Shown here: piece after piece, positions 22,622 through 34,194 of the stretch
Position numbering within the stretch: position 1 is the stretch's first letter
Layout: every line of letters starts with the position of its first letter
Assembly (NCBI GenBank): GCA_021399435.1
Contig: JAJTUP010000070.1
Coordinates: 1-64,000 of the forward strand
DNA: 64,000 bases
Source of the DNA: Diaporthe sp. PMI_573
Lineage: Eukaryota; Ascomycota; Sordariomycetes; Diaporthales; Diaporthaceae
Direction of reading: 5' to 3'
Position numbers and translations under genes: made by a program
The notes under the pieces: model-generated
The model's database searches: none
Told to the model about the DNA's origin: nothing
The model's input: only the letters and a program-made list of their open reading frames with translations

Positions 22622-23358
22622 ATGCAGATATCCATCAACACACGCTACGCCCGAAAGGACGAACTCACCGCCATGGCGCAGCTCTCAATAACCGCGTTCC
22701 GGCACAGCGGGCGGCAGGTGAACGCCGGCCTTTTCCCAGAACGTCTACGCGTGAACCCAGGCAACACTGATGAGATACAGTTCTCTCTCAGGAATATGGC
22801 CCGGACTTTCGACTACAAGAATCGCCACTACATTGCGGCCGTAGACGAGCAGGATACCATCATGGGCTGGGCGGAGTAGACAAGCGGGGAGGACCCGATC
22901 GTGGACATAACGCCCGAGAAGCGCGAGAAGAAGAGAGTTAAAGGCATCGCGCGGTTACCTAAGAGCTTCGACTTAGAAGCAGCGCAGAGACTGGGGCGGG
23001 AGGCTGAGGAGCTATCCAAGAAGTTGAAAGAAACGCTGGGTAAGGAGGGGTATCAAAATTCCTGGAGTAGGTTTAACGTTACCCTGACTATAACGGGAAG
23101 ATCTATCTTTGGAGACAAGCTTATAGCAGATCTCTAGGTCTGAACTTGGTTACTGTAGACCCGGCACATCAACGCAAGGGTGTTGGCAAGATCCTGACTC
23201 GCTAGGGCATAGAGAAGGCTGCGGAGGAGCACAAGGCCATGTATTTCCTGTCAAGTCCGTCAGGCGCTCAGCTGTATCGCGCGATAGGCTTCGAGGAAGT
23301 CGGATCTGGCGAGATATTGGGTGGTGTTGAATATACGTTCATCAAGAGGGCCGAGTAA
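22622..23358 (+). pseudogene. GNAT-family N-acetyltransferase, broken
   Basis: The N-terminus (RYARKDELTAMAQLSITAF) and the acetyl-CoA binding motif A (VDPAHQRKGVGKILTR, near 23156-23203) are those of a fungal GNAT enzyme. The C-terminal FLSSPSGAQLYRAIGF is the usual motif B region. At least two TAG codons replace expected Trp residues, one after IMGWAE (22877) and one after GVGKILTR. Both are TGG-to-TAG changes that fit CpA-to-TpA mutation on the opposite strand. Between the two parts the frame shifts near 23135. The substrate cannot be inferred. Confidence 0.8.
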
Positions 23359-26035
23359 GGTGATCTACACCTAAAATCATCTGCTGTCGTCGGAGTCTGG
23401 TGGGGGCGGGGAAAGGCCCGGGGGTCGCAATGGCCACTCTGCGGCTTGTCCGTACGAAACCCGGTCTTATGCCTATGCAAGGCCGTCCAGCCTTGGAACT
23501 GGACAGGCTGTAACAGAGTGCCTGACTTGGCTTCAGCTTTAGGGTCTAAATTTGGTTGGGTGAGTCTTGCCGGGGTTTTAACGTCGGACTTATCCGCGTT
23601 ACAAAACGAATGGAGAACTAAAAGAAGGCTCTCAGTTTAACCCCCGAAGAAACATCGTGGTATAATAGGCAGCAGATATAGTCTGGCGCACAACGTTGGC
23701 TTCGGGTCCGTCAATTGAGAGACCCTGTCTCCACATTTCTGAGCCTATTCGTCAATGACATTCGGGGAAAGCCTCAGCCACCTTCCACACGGCAGCATCC
23801 TGTGGATCTATGACTACCCACAACGCAGTGATAACCCACCTCTTTTGTGTTCGGCCGAGAGAATTTGCCATGCCTCATGAAAACAACATATTTCCATTAT
23901 TACCTAGTATCAGTCTTATGAGTCTACTTGAGACTAGAGCAACATGCTGCTGGTCTAAAATTGTCGAGATATCCACGCCAACCTTGTCCAATGCCTGTTG
24001 CGATGAGCTGAAAACATGGTATCTAAGCTTCTCCCATGTACGGTCTATATAGGCTGGATACTACATCGTCACACATGTTACCCTTTCTTTGACATCCTGC
24101 TTGGAATTTCGAATCTTCATGTTTTGACTTGAGAGTTAGCTGAACTCCCGACGCCGCCATCAACTGAATCATGGCGTAAGTACGCGTCGAAGAGGATCAT
24201 GATTTCCGATATGCCCACATCCACGTCTTATGAGAGCGGAATTTATGGTTCAACGCCGCGAGATTGCCATATACGTCCTCTATATTAGTCGTCCGTGCGG
24301 GGAAAGTTCTGGTCCCTCGATGATCCGATGCGTAGCCACTCGGGCTTCTGGAAGCTGATGATGATCCGATCTCGTCGGCCTCCTTGAATTTTTTATTGCT
24401 TGGGCCAGAAGTCCTTGAACGGCCTTTTCGGTGACGTACAATCACCCGTCAATTGAAACTTGGAGTGGATTGTCCTTACTGTGATTCGATACCGAGGCAA
24501 TGCGTGACAAAGGTCAATCATATTGACTGGACACTGGATGTTCTGACCACGATCGCCTGCAGCACCATCACCCACTTTGAGTTGTGATTGCACGTGTCTC
24601 GCCTGGGTCCCCTCCCACCCTCCGCTGGTACCCAGGTGTCGGCATGGCATGCGATCGACGCCTTTACCAGGGGATCATACTCATTAGTCAGGGAAAAGCC
24701 CGGCTGCCATGCGTTGGCATTGACCAATCAACCCGGCCGGAGTAGCACAAGTGCCGTCTAGCGACACCAGCCCCTTGAAATGCCGGGATGAACCCATATT
24801 CTCGTTCAATATAGATGTGGTCTCCATGGCGGTGCAAAGTCCCCTACCAACCCGCCGGGCGACGCGCCTAAGCTTGTCGACCATGGCTTGGTCGCACCCA
24901 GTCTCCTGGAAACCTTCGACGGGAATAACTAGGCGCCAACACCGCCCCGGGTCGGCGAGTAAGCCCGCAGTGCCATAGCCAACATTTTAGTTGGAAGGGT
25001 ACTGAATTTGGGAGGCATGACAGGTGGACTTGGGGCTGTAACCGTCTGATCTTCAGCCTTACAGGTCACGATGGTAGGCCGCCCACGAGGGAACAAAGAC
25101 AACAAACCTGCTCGGGTGCAATTCGAATGCACATCATCTACCTCAGAAGTGGTGATTTTGGGCAGAGCCGGCCCTGATTTAGCAGCGTGGGCGCCCGGAT
25201 TAGGGTGTGCAAGAGTCAGTCGCCGCCGGATTTGTAGGCGCAGAGTTCGGAATAGGGGTTCATGCAGAGGGAAGATCCCTGACCAGCCTTATATGCATGA
25301 GACGCTAAAATATCGAAATTGTTGGTACGGCCCTGACTGCCAAGGGTCAGGGGTCTTTGCACGTGCAAATAGGGGCGAGCAAAAGGAACCACCGTACGTG
25401 TCTGGGTACGGGTTCGAATTCTTGCTACGGAAAGAAGAAAGGAAGTCATCGCCATCGTGGGCGCCGAAGCACTTGGTGTAGTGGCCAGCCCTCTGCTGAC
25501 TAAGCCAGACCGGCCCTTCTGATTGGCCACAGCCGGGCCGGGCGTGCGGTCCCTTCAACGGTCACCAAATCCACAGAAATATTAGCCTCTGGGGATGGGT
25601 TCCCCTAGCTACCCACCTATGCTCTATTTTGAACCTTTGTCTGATGGGAAATTATGGGGTCTGCCAGTGGTAGATGAAGGGATGTGATATGAAAATTGCA
25701 ATCGTCTGCTGTTCGTCAAGACACGCATTGGACGGATGTGAGCATATAACTCCTCAGTTTCTCCCAGCCTTAACCTCCCTCTCGATATCCATCATCACAA
25801 TAATAACAAAAACATTCAAGCCTTAGTGCCTTCTGAGCACTTTCTTCGCCAGTACTTCTACTTCTATCTTACCGTTGCCGGGTTCAACGCTGGTCTTCCG
25901 ACTCAAACACACGCATCAATCATATCACACCACAATTCTACGCACACAACGTAGTACTGAGTACAGCAGCGTACCTTTCACCACCAACAACAACAAACCA
26001 ACAATTCATCACAAAAACAAATCAACAACACCAAA
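23359..26035. other. Long stretch without a supported gene
   Basis: Frames at 24197-24445, 24684-25132 (minus) and 25071-25481 (plus) have moderate coding character, but I found no domain and no convincing splice chain. They may be exons of an unrecognised or decayed gene. The last 300 bases lead into the small gene at 26036 and include a CAA-rich leader. Confidence 0.35.
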
Positions 26036-26257
26036 ATGCCTGTCCACTTCGAGACCCCCACCCGCTTCCACCCCGAGAACGCGGCCCACGCGCACCCCGG
26101 GTCTGGCTCCCGGAAGAGGTCCGAGTCCATCTGCAAGCGGGCTCCCACCCCGGCACCCATCGCCCGCCGCTCCTCCGCAGCCTCCACGTCATCAAGCTCG
26201 TCAACCTCCTCCTCCCGGAGCACGGATACCCTGAAGATGACTCCCTACCGGAAATAA
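26036..26257 (+). CDS. Small basic Ser/Thr-rich fungal protein
   Basis: This is an intact 73-residue frame. The ATG sits in a good context (CCAAAATGCC) after a long CAA/ACA-rich leader, the typical layout of a well-translated fungal mRNA. The sequence begins MPVHFETPTRF, has a basic centre (SRKRSESICKR) and then a serine run near residues 45-60, ending in KMTPYRK. It looks disordered, with no signal peptide or membrane helix. The length and context argue for a real gene; I do not know its function. Confidence 0.65.
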   Translation: MPVHFETPTRFHPENAAHAHPGSGSRKRSESICKRAPTPAPIARRSSAASTSSSSSTSSSRSTDTLKMTPYRK

Positions 26258-27122
26258 GCTCTCCTCTCTATCTTCCTATGGGGTGACGCAACGAGCTTTT
26301 GAGACGATAGACGGAAGACGCGCAAGAGGCATGGCCCTCAAGGGCGGGGTTTGCATTTTCTTCTTCTCTGTGAACGGAGACGTGCATAGTAGGGACACAA
26401 AAAGAACTTTGTACTACCTGGATTGGAGTTGTTGATGTATTGATGATGGTTGGGATGCAGCGTGTGATTTCTTTTGTTGCTAAGCTCACATGGATCTGGA
26501 GTATCGGGAGGGTATCGCGTGTATGAACCCGGGACTTCTTCTTCTTCGCTTCTTCTGATTCTTTGGATACCCTCACCACTTTCGCTTCACATACCTTCTT
26601 GTATCTACGATGTACTGGTCCGAGTTGCTCTTTTTTGAAGCGCCGGCCTTCTCTTCTGCATACCTGGGCACCTCCGGGCGGGGACATTCAGGTGGTGGCT
26701 AGACTTTGTCGATTTGACATTTGAAATTTTAACAACGCCGTTACTAACTTCTAAGACTATTTGACTTTGTAATCTCTACATTGCCAACATGACATGTGAA
26801 GAGGGTCGTCAAATATTCCGGTAGTCACCGAAATTGAAGATCGATCGATCATACCGTGCAATACTGAGGTTGGAGATGTACAGCCCGGTGTCCTCGGTAA
26901 TTGCAACAATCCGCTGCAGGGAAGTCTAATAAACGTTCCTGTCAACCTATCACTGGCGTCTGATTCTGATTGGGGATCTTCACGTGAAATTGGGTTCCCA
27001 TCCACCGGGTCGAGGTACGTGCCCTCGGAGAATACCTGGGATCTCACATGTTCGCACTTCTCCTATCGCCTTATCTCACTCAATCCCTCTTGCGTACCTC
27101 ATCAAACCCGACGCCTCGGCAC
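26258..27122. other. Intergenic stretch
   Basis: Likely 3' untranslated sequence of the small gene followed by featureless DNA. The minus-strand frame at 26268-26687 is pyrimidine-rich on the plus strand and I do not call it. Confidence 0.4.
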
Positions 27123-27608
27123 TCAGAGCTGCCGCGGGGGCATGCCTGCCATGTCCAATATACTCGTCCTCCTGCCATCAAATTCCACGTAATGGGCACC
27201 ACCCGTCACGTCCGTGTGCACAAAAAGCTCCTCCACGTTGAACCCTGCTCTCCACGCCGTTACACAAGGCCGGCCATCTTGGCCGGCATGTATCGCGACC
27301 GGGATCGGGTTGGCTGGGCGTCCTGGCGCCGCAGGATCCGCCCCAGCATCCACGACGTAGATTCTCGTGTCGCGCAGGACAACGAACGAGTGCACGTCGC
27401 CGTTGTGCAGAACTAACTCATGCAGACTACCGCCCGAGTCCCCCACCCGCGTGTAGGGCCCGTTCGGCCCCGCATAAACCTCGACGGGGAGCGGTGCCGG
27501 GCCCGCAGGGTCTGGAACGTCTTGGGCCGGCGCGGGTCGGTTTGGGGCGGGTCCGGCGGGCTGCATTAGTGTCTGCAGTTCCAAATCTCCGGGGATTGAT
27601 TGATCCAA
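27123..27608 (-). CDS. Hypothetical protein with two internal ~50-residue repeats
   Basis: This 161-residue intact frame starts with a Pro/Ala-rich segment (residues 1-38) followed by two related units at about 39-88 and 101-154. Both open with P-[LI]-P-V and an A-G-x-[ND]-G turn. Both contain E-L-[VF]-[LV]-H-[NT] (HELVLHNGDV and EELFVHTDV) and end in R-x-x-[IS]-x-x-x-D-[AM]-G. The internal similarity supports real coding sequence and suggests a beta-rich repeat protein. No family is recognised. An upstream exon may exist. It lies just downstream of, and on the same strand as, the kinase-like gene. Confidence 0.5.
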   Translation of the reverse strand: MDQSIPGDLELQTLMQPAGPAPNRPAPAQDVPDPAGPAPLPVEVYAGPNGPYTRVGDSGGSLHELVLHNGDVHSFVVLRDTRIYVVDAGADPAAPGRPANPIPVAIHAGQDGRPCVTAWRAGFNVEELFVHTDVTGGAHYVEFDGRRTSILDMAGMPPRQL

Positions 27609-27781
27609 TATGTGTCGGACAGGCGCGGGAGGTCTGTGGCCCCAGTGGGATTAGTCAAACTAATGCTGGAATTTGGGTAGATGGCGCGTCGTGGGGAAAG
27701 AAAACCTCACACCACCAGAGAGCCTCGGGAGCCATGGCAGATTCTGGAGTGGCGGGGAGGCTAAATCTCAAACGGCGGGAC

Positions 27782-29794
27782 TTACGCTGGTGGATCCCTC
27801 AGGAAGCTTTCGATGGATTTCCTGTTTCGGTGATCATCTCCTAACGCCATCCAGTCTCTCGCAAGAGCTGCAGAGATCATATCTTGCGCTGCGGTCAGGG
27901 TAGGTCTGAGTGAAGGCTGGTCCACTTGTGGATGATCAGCCGTCTGTCAACTCCACGCGCCCGACGGCCCCCGGAAGTGGGTCCTGGGCTAGGTCTCGCG
28001 AGTAATCTTACCTAGACACCACTTGACAAGGTATATGAGTTGGGTGTCGTAGTGGTCAAACTCTGGATTGTCCAGCATCCCGCCATAAGTCCAATATCTA
28101 GGTTCTGTCTCCAGATCGCTCAGAAGCGTGGGCTGCGGAGGCATCTCAGTCATTGTTTTGGTAATTAGCTGCCACATGATCTGAGACGACGTTAGATCCG
28201 GGCTAGTCCGGATGAGAGGATATTTTCAAGGGGACCTACGAGCCCAACGCCGTACAAATTCGTCCACCAGTCGTAGTTGCCAGCCGTCTCCTCCCCTTCT
28301 GATATTGGTGCATTGGTCAGGTGATTCCAGTCATCAGTAAATTGCTCCTATGCGATGGAATTTTCAGTGTTTTTGGTCGTCCGGTATTATGAGGCTGACC
28401 TACCGGCGTCAAGCAGATGGACTTTCCGACCCTTCTCTGGCCTACCATGGTAAACCTATAGGGAATTGTTAACTTTGATTTATCTAAGATGGGCGCACGG
28501 GAATAATCCCAAAACATGGTCTCCACCTACATGTCCGCCCGGTGGGCCTGTGAAAAGCACTCAGCGAGACCCAAGTCCCCGATCTGGTAAAGCTGTTAGG
28601 TCATGTAAGGCAACAGGGGAGTTCTGTGGTCTTGCCTTGAATATGGGCACAGTGTCGTGACTGAGGGGCCCAGGGGTTGAATCAAAATCTCCAACAAAGA
28701 CTGAGATGGTATTAGCTTGATCAAGAGCACATGGATCACCTGTATGGATTCTGATTACTATTATCCGTGCTGATGTCGAAATGGATTATCGCATTCTGAA
28801 TAGGCAGTGAACTGCCATCATCACCTTGTGGGACCGTCTCATCTTGTATGTTACCTCCTCCCCAACTGTCTGGATATGCAAGCGCAACACATGCTTTGAG
28901 GACTGTTTCAAAACGCGTGTAAGTCTTCGACGCTAATACAGCATATATACTAAGTAGTTGTAACATACGGCATTGGAAGACTTTCCATAGGTCTCCATTT
29001 CTAAAATGTGCTCCAGCCTTGGAAGCCTTTTTGACAAGGTCTTCGAGGGAACCGTAAGGCATGAGTTCCATCGCATATATGTCATTCCGGGTCAATGGCT
29101 GCCCATCTGCAGACGACACACCGGCTATGAATGCATTTGCACGGTCTGAATTATTCTGTGGGTTTCTGAAACGTCGAGGTACATATTCCCTCTTCCCAAC
29201 AATATGTCGTGCCCCGGATAATCGCTGTCTTGTTAATCAGACACGTCTAGAATACTTGCGAAATTATGCCAATCCACTGAACGGACGAGTACTTACGTCC
29301 ATGTACGCAATTTCCGACGCCAGATTTGACCTCTGTGGCCTCTGGCACTTGACCACCACTTTCTCCCGCTGTCCATCCTCTCCGAGTAGCTCGATGAGAA
29401 CGGCAACCGCCTGGCCTCCCCAGCCGAGGATTTTGGAGATATTGAGGTCCAGCGGATCCAAAGCAGCCTTCACTGGAAAGTATCCCTGCTGAATCTGCTG
29501 CTCAACCTGTGCCACCGCTCCTGGGCGTTCTTGCCGAAGCGCTAATCTCCCAAATGGAATATGCTGTCGGGCAGGTTGCTCTCGACCAGGTCTAGAGACG
29601 CGTGGAGGACGTATCCTTGTTTTAGGCACGCCCGAATTCATAAAGTGGGGTCTTCGTTCACTGATATTCCAGCAACGCCCTTCGCCCCTCCAGAAATAGT
29701 CGAAGTAGTCATAGGTTGCCTGGAGAGCAAATTTGAGTTGGTTGTAATTGCTATCTCCTGGGGCATAACCACCCAGGCGGTCGGTAGAAGCCAT
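27782..29794 (-). CDS. Protein-kinase-like gene, about eight exons
   Basis: Kinase landmarks appear in order across several frames. Exon 1 (29794-29297) has a glycine-loop-like ILGWGGQAVAVL, the lysine in VVVKCQ, and a helix-C Glu in SEIAYMD. Exon 2 (29224-28969) continues to the hinge-like MELMPYGSLEDLV. Exon 3 (28902-28759) contains LLKACVALAYP and the catalytic loop HFDISTDN, which is completed as N-IFVGDFD by exon 4 (from 28700). Later exons end at 28404 (ICLTP) and follow at 28347-28240 (EQFTDDWNHL), 28180-28012 (IMWQLITK) and 27924-27782. The phases work except for the junction between about 28600 and 28526, which I could not resolve and which may hide a defect. Instead of a plain DFG the candidate metal-binding motif reads DLT, so activity is uncertain. 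This is a fungus-specific kinase group of unknown role. Confidence 0.7.
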
Positions 29795-30935
29795 CTTGCG
29801 GGGATGTCTGGCCGACTGTTTGGGATTAGTTTCTAAAGGATACAAGAGGTTGATGTAGAGGGAGAGGATGAGTGAGCTGCTGCGACACGCTAACACTGAC
29901 CTATCCGGTATGATCGACCAAAGACGTGGCATGACCGAAGTGCCTGCTTGAGAAAGGTAATCCGGAACAAAGAATTGAGCGTGATCCTGCCAAGGATGGC
30001 CACCCGGGCTTGCCGCTTTAGACAAAGAAATACGGGATTGAAGCGACCTGAGAAATTTGACAGGAAGGAAAAGTACAATTATTAAGGATCAACAACAGGA
30101 ATCACAAGATGACTCTATTCAACTGGTTCGAGAATGATTCAAGTATTGCTGACTCCGGTGAAGAGATACATCATCCAGAATTCCTTTCAAATGTCATGAT
30201 ATGTAAATTTCAGTTGCAACAATTTTATTGCATGCTCTACAAGAGGCGGTATGAGCACTAACCGGCAAAAATGGGTTCTAAGCACTACGCAATTTGCTTT
30301 GTTGAAAGCCGTAGACTGGTCTTTCGGGTTGGTCTGCTTCGAGCCAAGAATCGCAAACCTCAATCTGAGTACATCATGCCGAGTGAGAAGGCTGCAAGCC
30401 GGATTTTCAAGTTCTGGAATGGAAAGACTGGCCTCCGCATGAACCAGTCCATTTATGTCTTCGGCGAGAAACGTTGCATCGGGCGCGTGAGCACGAATTT
30501 GACGAGCTACTTAGCTGCATCTTGACCAAGTACCCATCCGGAAGATATCGGGATATATCTCGAATAATAGGCCCAAGATAAAGTGCTTTACAAGGAGACG
30601 CGCCGTTTGCACCCGAACCACAGCTGTGGTAAGCCACAAAATGGGTTGCTGAGTTCGCACTTTGCATTCTGGCGCCTGAAGGAATGAGGCGGTGCGTCGC
30701 TTTGGAATAAGCGACGTGCGGGCCACATGTCTCAGCTGGCGGGCCTCGGAAGGAAATGTCTTATCCGACACCGAACCCAGGCCAATATATATACAAATGT
30801 GTTAGGATAACACAAACATATGGATAACCCACACTGAAATACAAACATCCCCAATTCGAATTCAGATTATCAAGCACCTTTTACAATACCACTGTCTTCT
30901 GCCTTGCTTCTTCAACCTCCATCTTCCTTCTGATA
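29795..30935. other. Intergenic stretch with one doubtful small ORF
   Basis: This holds the upstream region of the kinase-like gene and of the monooxygenase pseudogene. An 84-residue plus-strand frame at 30271-30525 starts in a fair context (AAAATGGG) but has no recognisable domain; I leave it uncalled. Confidence 0.4.
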
Positions 30936-32610
30936 ATGAGCTTCTTCAAGGAGATCACAACATCTCTCGAGTCCATGGACATCTCCAAAATTTCTCGACA
31001 TCCTTTGACGGGGATATCTGTCTTGATCACTGGGGCTGGTCCCGCGGGGTTGTACACCGCGCTCGAATGCTGGCGCAAAGGTCACAATCCCCGTGTCATT
31101 GACCGGGCTCCATCACCTAGTCCCGCTGGTAAGTAGAAACAAGCCATGTTTTTTCAATCTAACCTGTGTGGCTGAATTGATATGATGCAACTTAGGTGAC
31201 TCTTTCATGCTCGGCCCTTCCGCATAGCAACATATCGAGAAGACCTGGCCCTCGGTGTATAATGCAGCTGTCAAGACAGCTCCTGATCTATGGATCTCGT
31301 TCCACAAAGTGACTGGCGAGAAGGTTGCTGGTCCACAGGCCTTTAGCTTGCACAAAGATGGAGTTGTGGCCCTAAACGAGGACGGCAAGCTGGCCCCCGA
31401 CCGAGTATACCGCGTCTTACGCCCGAAGTTTAATGCCGCGCTGCTTGTGCAGGTATTGGCCCTCGGCATCGAAGTTAAGTACGGCCAACGAGCAGTTGAC
31501 TACTTTGAAGACGACAGAAAATCTGGCGTTATTTTGGAGGATGGGTCTAAGGTTGAGGCAGATGTCGTTATTGCTGCTGACGGACTTGGTACCAAGTCCT
31601 ACAAGCTGATTAATGGGCATGACATCTGGGCTATGAGCAGCAAGTACTCGATTTTCCGGACTACTTATTACGCCGAAAATATTATGTCTGATCCTAAACT
31701 CGATAAGATGTTTCTGTTGCGCGATGAAGGGGGCGCAGTAATGTAGATCTGGACTGTAGATAACCTGTAGATTATTGTACTTTATGCTCCGGACCTCGTT
31801 GAATGGCACGTAATGCATAATGTAAGCTAATTCCAAACTACTTCTTGTGTTCTAAAGCTGATATTGGATATAAAGGATATTGACGGAAACTTACAGGAAT
31901 CTTGGTTAAACAAGTACTTACCCGAATATATCGTGAACTTTCTTAAAGCCAACTTCCCCGATGTACCCGAGTACATCTATAAACTTATCAGGACTGCCCC
32001 TCAAGACGCTATCATCAACTGACAACTAATATGGCAGGATCCTTAGCCAAACTGGACGTCCCTTCTCGGCCGCATTATACAGGTCGGCAACAGCGTGCAT
32101 ATCTTCCTGCCATTATCGGGCAACGAGGCAGTCTAGGGCATTAAGGACGCAATTTCGGTCGCGACTTGCCTGTAGCTGGGTGGCGGTATTAAGAATGGGC
32201 TTTAGTTAAAGACATATAACAAATTGAGGCAAGTCTAAATGTTTTGGCCAGGTCGCTGGCTAAATGTATAATGCACTGCTAACAATGGTTATAGGTTTGA
32301 GCGTATGCCCTGCTGTCAGCTTGTGGGCTTCCTCAATTAAACCCAGTTTCTGAAACCCGCATTACGGAAAAAGGAGGGTGGCGGCTTAACTACTCCTACG
32401 CTTAAATATGGGCGGTGGATCTAGGCCCATAACCCCGAGAGGTACGCCTATGACAACTACGGCAAGGCTCTGAGGAGCCTCGTGGATGGGACACTGTTTT
32501 AGAACACAAACACCCCCCCGGGGTACAATTACAAGCCGTGGACGCTTCATGAATTGTATGACCGCATTGACAAGGGGGAGAAGGTGGAGTTTGAAGGAGA
32601 TTGGTCATAG
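30936..32610 (+). pseudogene. FAD-dependent aromatic-ring monooxygenase, RIP-mutated
   Basis: The gene begins intact with a Rossmann fingerprint, LITGAGPAGLYTALECWRKG, and a VIDR end-of-strand motif. A GTAAGT intron (31129-31195) follows, then GDSFMLGPSA. DVVIAADGLGTKS is the DG motif of salicylate-hydroxylase-type monooxygenases, and GNSVHIFLPLSGN (near 32080) is the GD-motif region. Family-like sequence continues to the end at 32610 (YNYKPWTLHELYDRI). From 31225 on there are at least eight in-frame stops, most at positions where Gln or Trp fits: CAG or CAA turned into TAG or TAA, and TGG turned into TAG. These are CpA-to-TpA changes on one strand or the other. The enzyme would have hydroxylated an aromatic substrate with NAD(P)H, FAD and oxygen. 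Confidence 0.85.
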
Positions 32611-33251
32611 ATGGCAGTGATAGGCGTTTGTTGTTTTTGTTTTGTAATACCTGTGATGTGGTCCGCGCTTGCCGCTTTTATGATTGGCCATGTCAGCCGC
32701 GCCGTACTGGCAGCCTCATAGGTCCTGAGCGGTACCTGGTCGGCGAGCCTCGCGGTACCTGTCACGAATAATGCCACTGCACTATTCGTACAAAAAGCGA
32801 CGCCGCCACTTTGCCATAGGCACATAGTCCTTATATCGTGACAGTGCCTTTCCCAACTGCCGGACAGTGATCAGGCAGTCGTGTGTACTGTAGCCCCTGG
32901 CTGAGGGGGCAGCGCCGCAGTGGCGAGCTGGGCGCCTTTATGCGTGATGGGACTATCTCGCCTTGCGGCGTCCCTTTGGCCAATTATAGCCGGCGGTCAC
33001 CAGCTGCCTGAATCTCTTGTGCCTAATTTGGTACGTGGCTACACCGGGGTCAAACTCAAAGTTGGCGTGATTTCCTAAGGTACCTGGAAAGGAGAATAAG
33101 ACGTGTGATTGTTTCACGCCATGAAATTCATACCTGAGGTAGCTATATCATCTGGTGATGCGATGCGATACTGGTATTTGGCATCTGTATGCGTGGCTGT
33201 ACTGTGTAGTGACTGGGATTGGGAAAACTCGTGGAGATAAGTCACGAATTT
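32611..33251. other. Intergenic stretch
   Basis: No gene or repeat recognised; composition is more balanced than in the preceding pseudogene. Confidence 0.35.
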
Positions 33252-33544
33252 AGTACTGGTCAATGATGTGGTGATGCTGTAGTCCTAGCGGGGAGAGCGA
33301 TGACTGGTCAGGAGGCAGCTGGCTGGGCCTCGGGAGGTGACCAGTCTCAACGGGCGATGACCGGTCCTCAGGCAATGCCGAAGGTTCTTGGCCCAAGGCA
33401 GACCAGTCAAATCCGAGTATGCTGTGACTAGTCAGGAGGCGGCCCAAGCGCGGACTTGCGGTTGTGTGACTGGTCACCTGGCTACGGGCCCATGAGTGGT
33501 CACGTAAAAACCCCCCATACATGGGCTGGAAGACTGACCGGTCA
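33252..33544. repeat. Cluster of palindromic TGACYRGTCA motifs at regular spacing
   Basis: Nine matches or near-matches to TGACYRGTCA start near 33252 and at 33301, 33338, 33358, 33400, 33425, 33467, 33493 and 33535. TGACTAGTCA (33425) and TGACCGGTCA (33535) are perfect palindromes. The last six copies alternate 42 and 25-26 bp apart, a 67-68-bp period, although the sequence between motifs has diverged. It could be an old minisatellite or an array of binding sites upstream of the gene at 34195. Confidence 0.7.
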
Positions 33545-34194
33545 CTCTTTTCCTCATCACAATATTGTTTGACTCTATCCCACGGGAGGCCAGCTCACCA
33601 ACAAAGTTTCCACTCTTACTAATTGATGAATTAGGAGACTGAAGCTACTTGATTCTTTCCAAACATTCTAACTTCTCATTCTGGTAGACTTGATAGACCT
33701 GATAGACCTGAGCCTGAGACTAGGCGAGCATGAATCGAATAACTAAGAGAGTAACGCACTGTGCTGACTGTCTTCTGAAGTCTCTCCATCATTGATCCTC
33801 TGACAGTGACAATTTAAGTGTCTTTTAGTTTTAGGACTAAAGATGAGGTGGAAGTAGAGGCGCTTATAAAGATAACTACGCCAGTCCGGTGAGCACACTA
33901 GATACTCTTCAGTGCTATCGAGCGCAATAAACTGCATTAGCGAGAATTTAAGCGTATTTGCGGGTAACCATGTCGGTGAAAAGGACACCACTAATGTCAG
34001 TAAGTCTGTGTTCCTTTGCACATAACTGGCTGAGGAAAATAAGTGCAACAGACCGTCGGGAACCCGCCTGGGACCGTCCATGATGATGGAAAGCGCTGTT
34101 GTTGCACCGCTATAAAAAAGAAAGCTGCACATTTTGCGAATCTCTTCACATTTCTCTTCTCATTTTTACTGTTCTGTCGCCCATTTCAAAGTAC

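Noticed and set aside
24684..25132. Minus-strand frames that might form a spliced gene
   Set aside because: No splice pair gave a recognisable protein, so I left it as unsupported.
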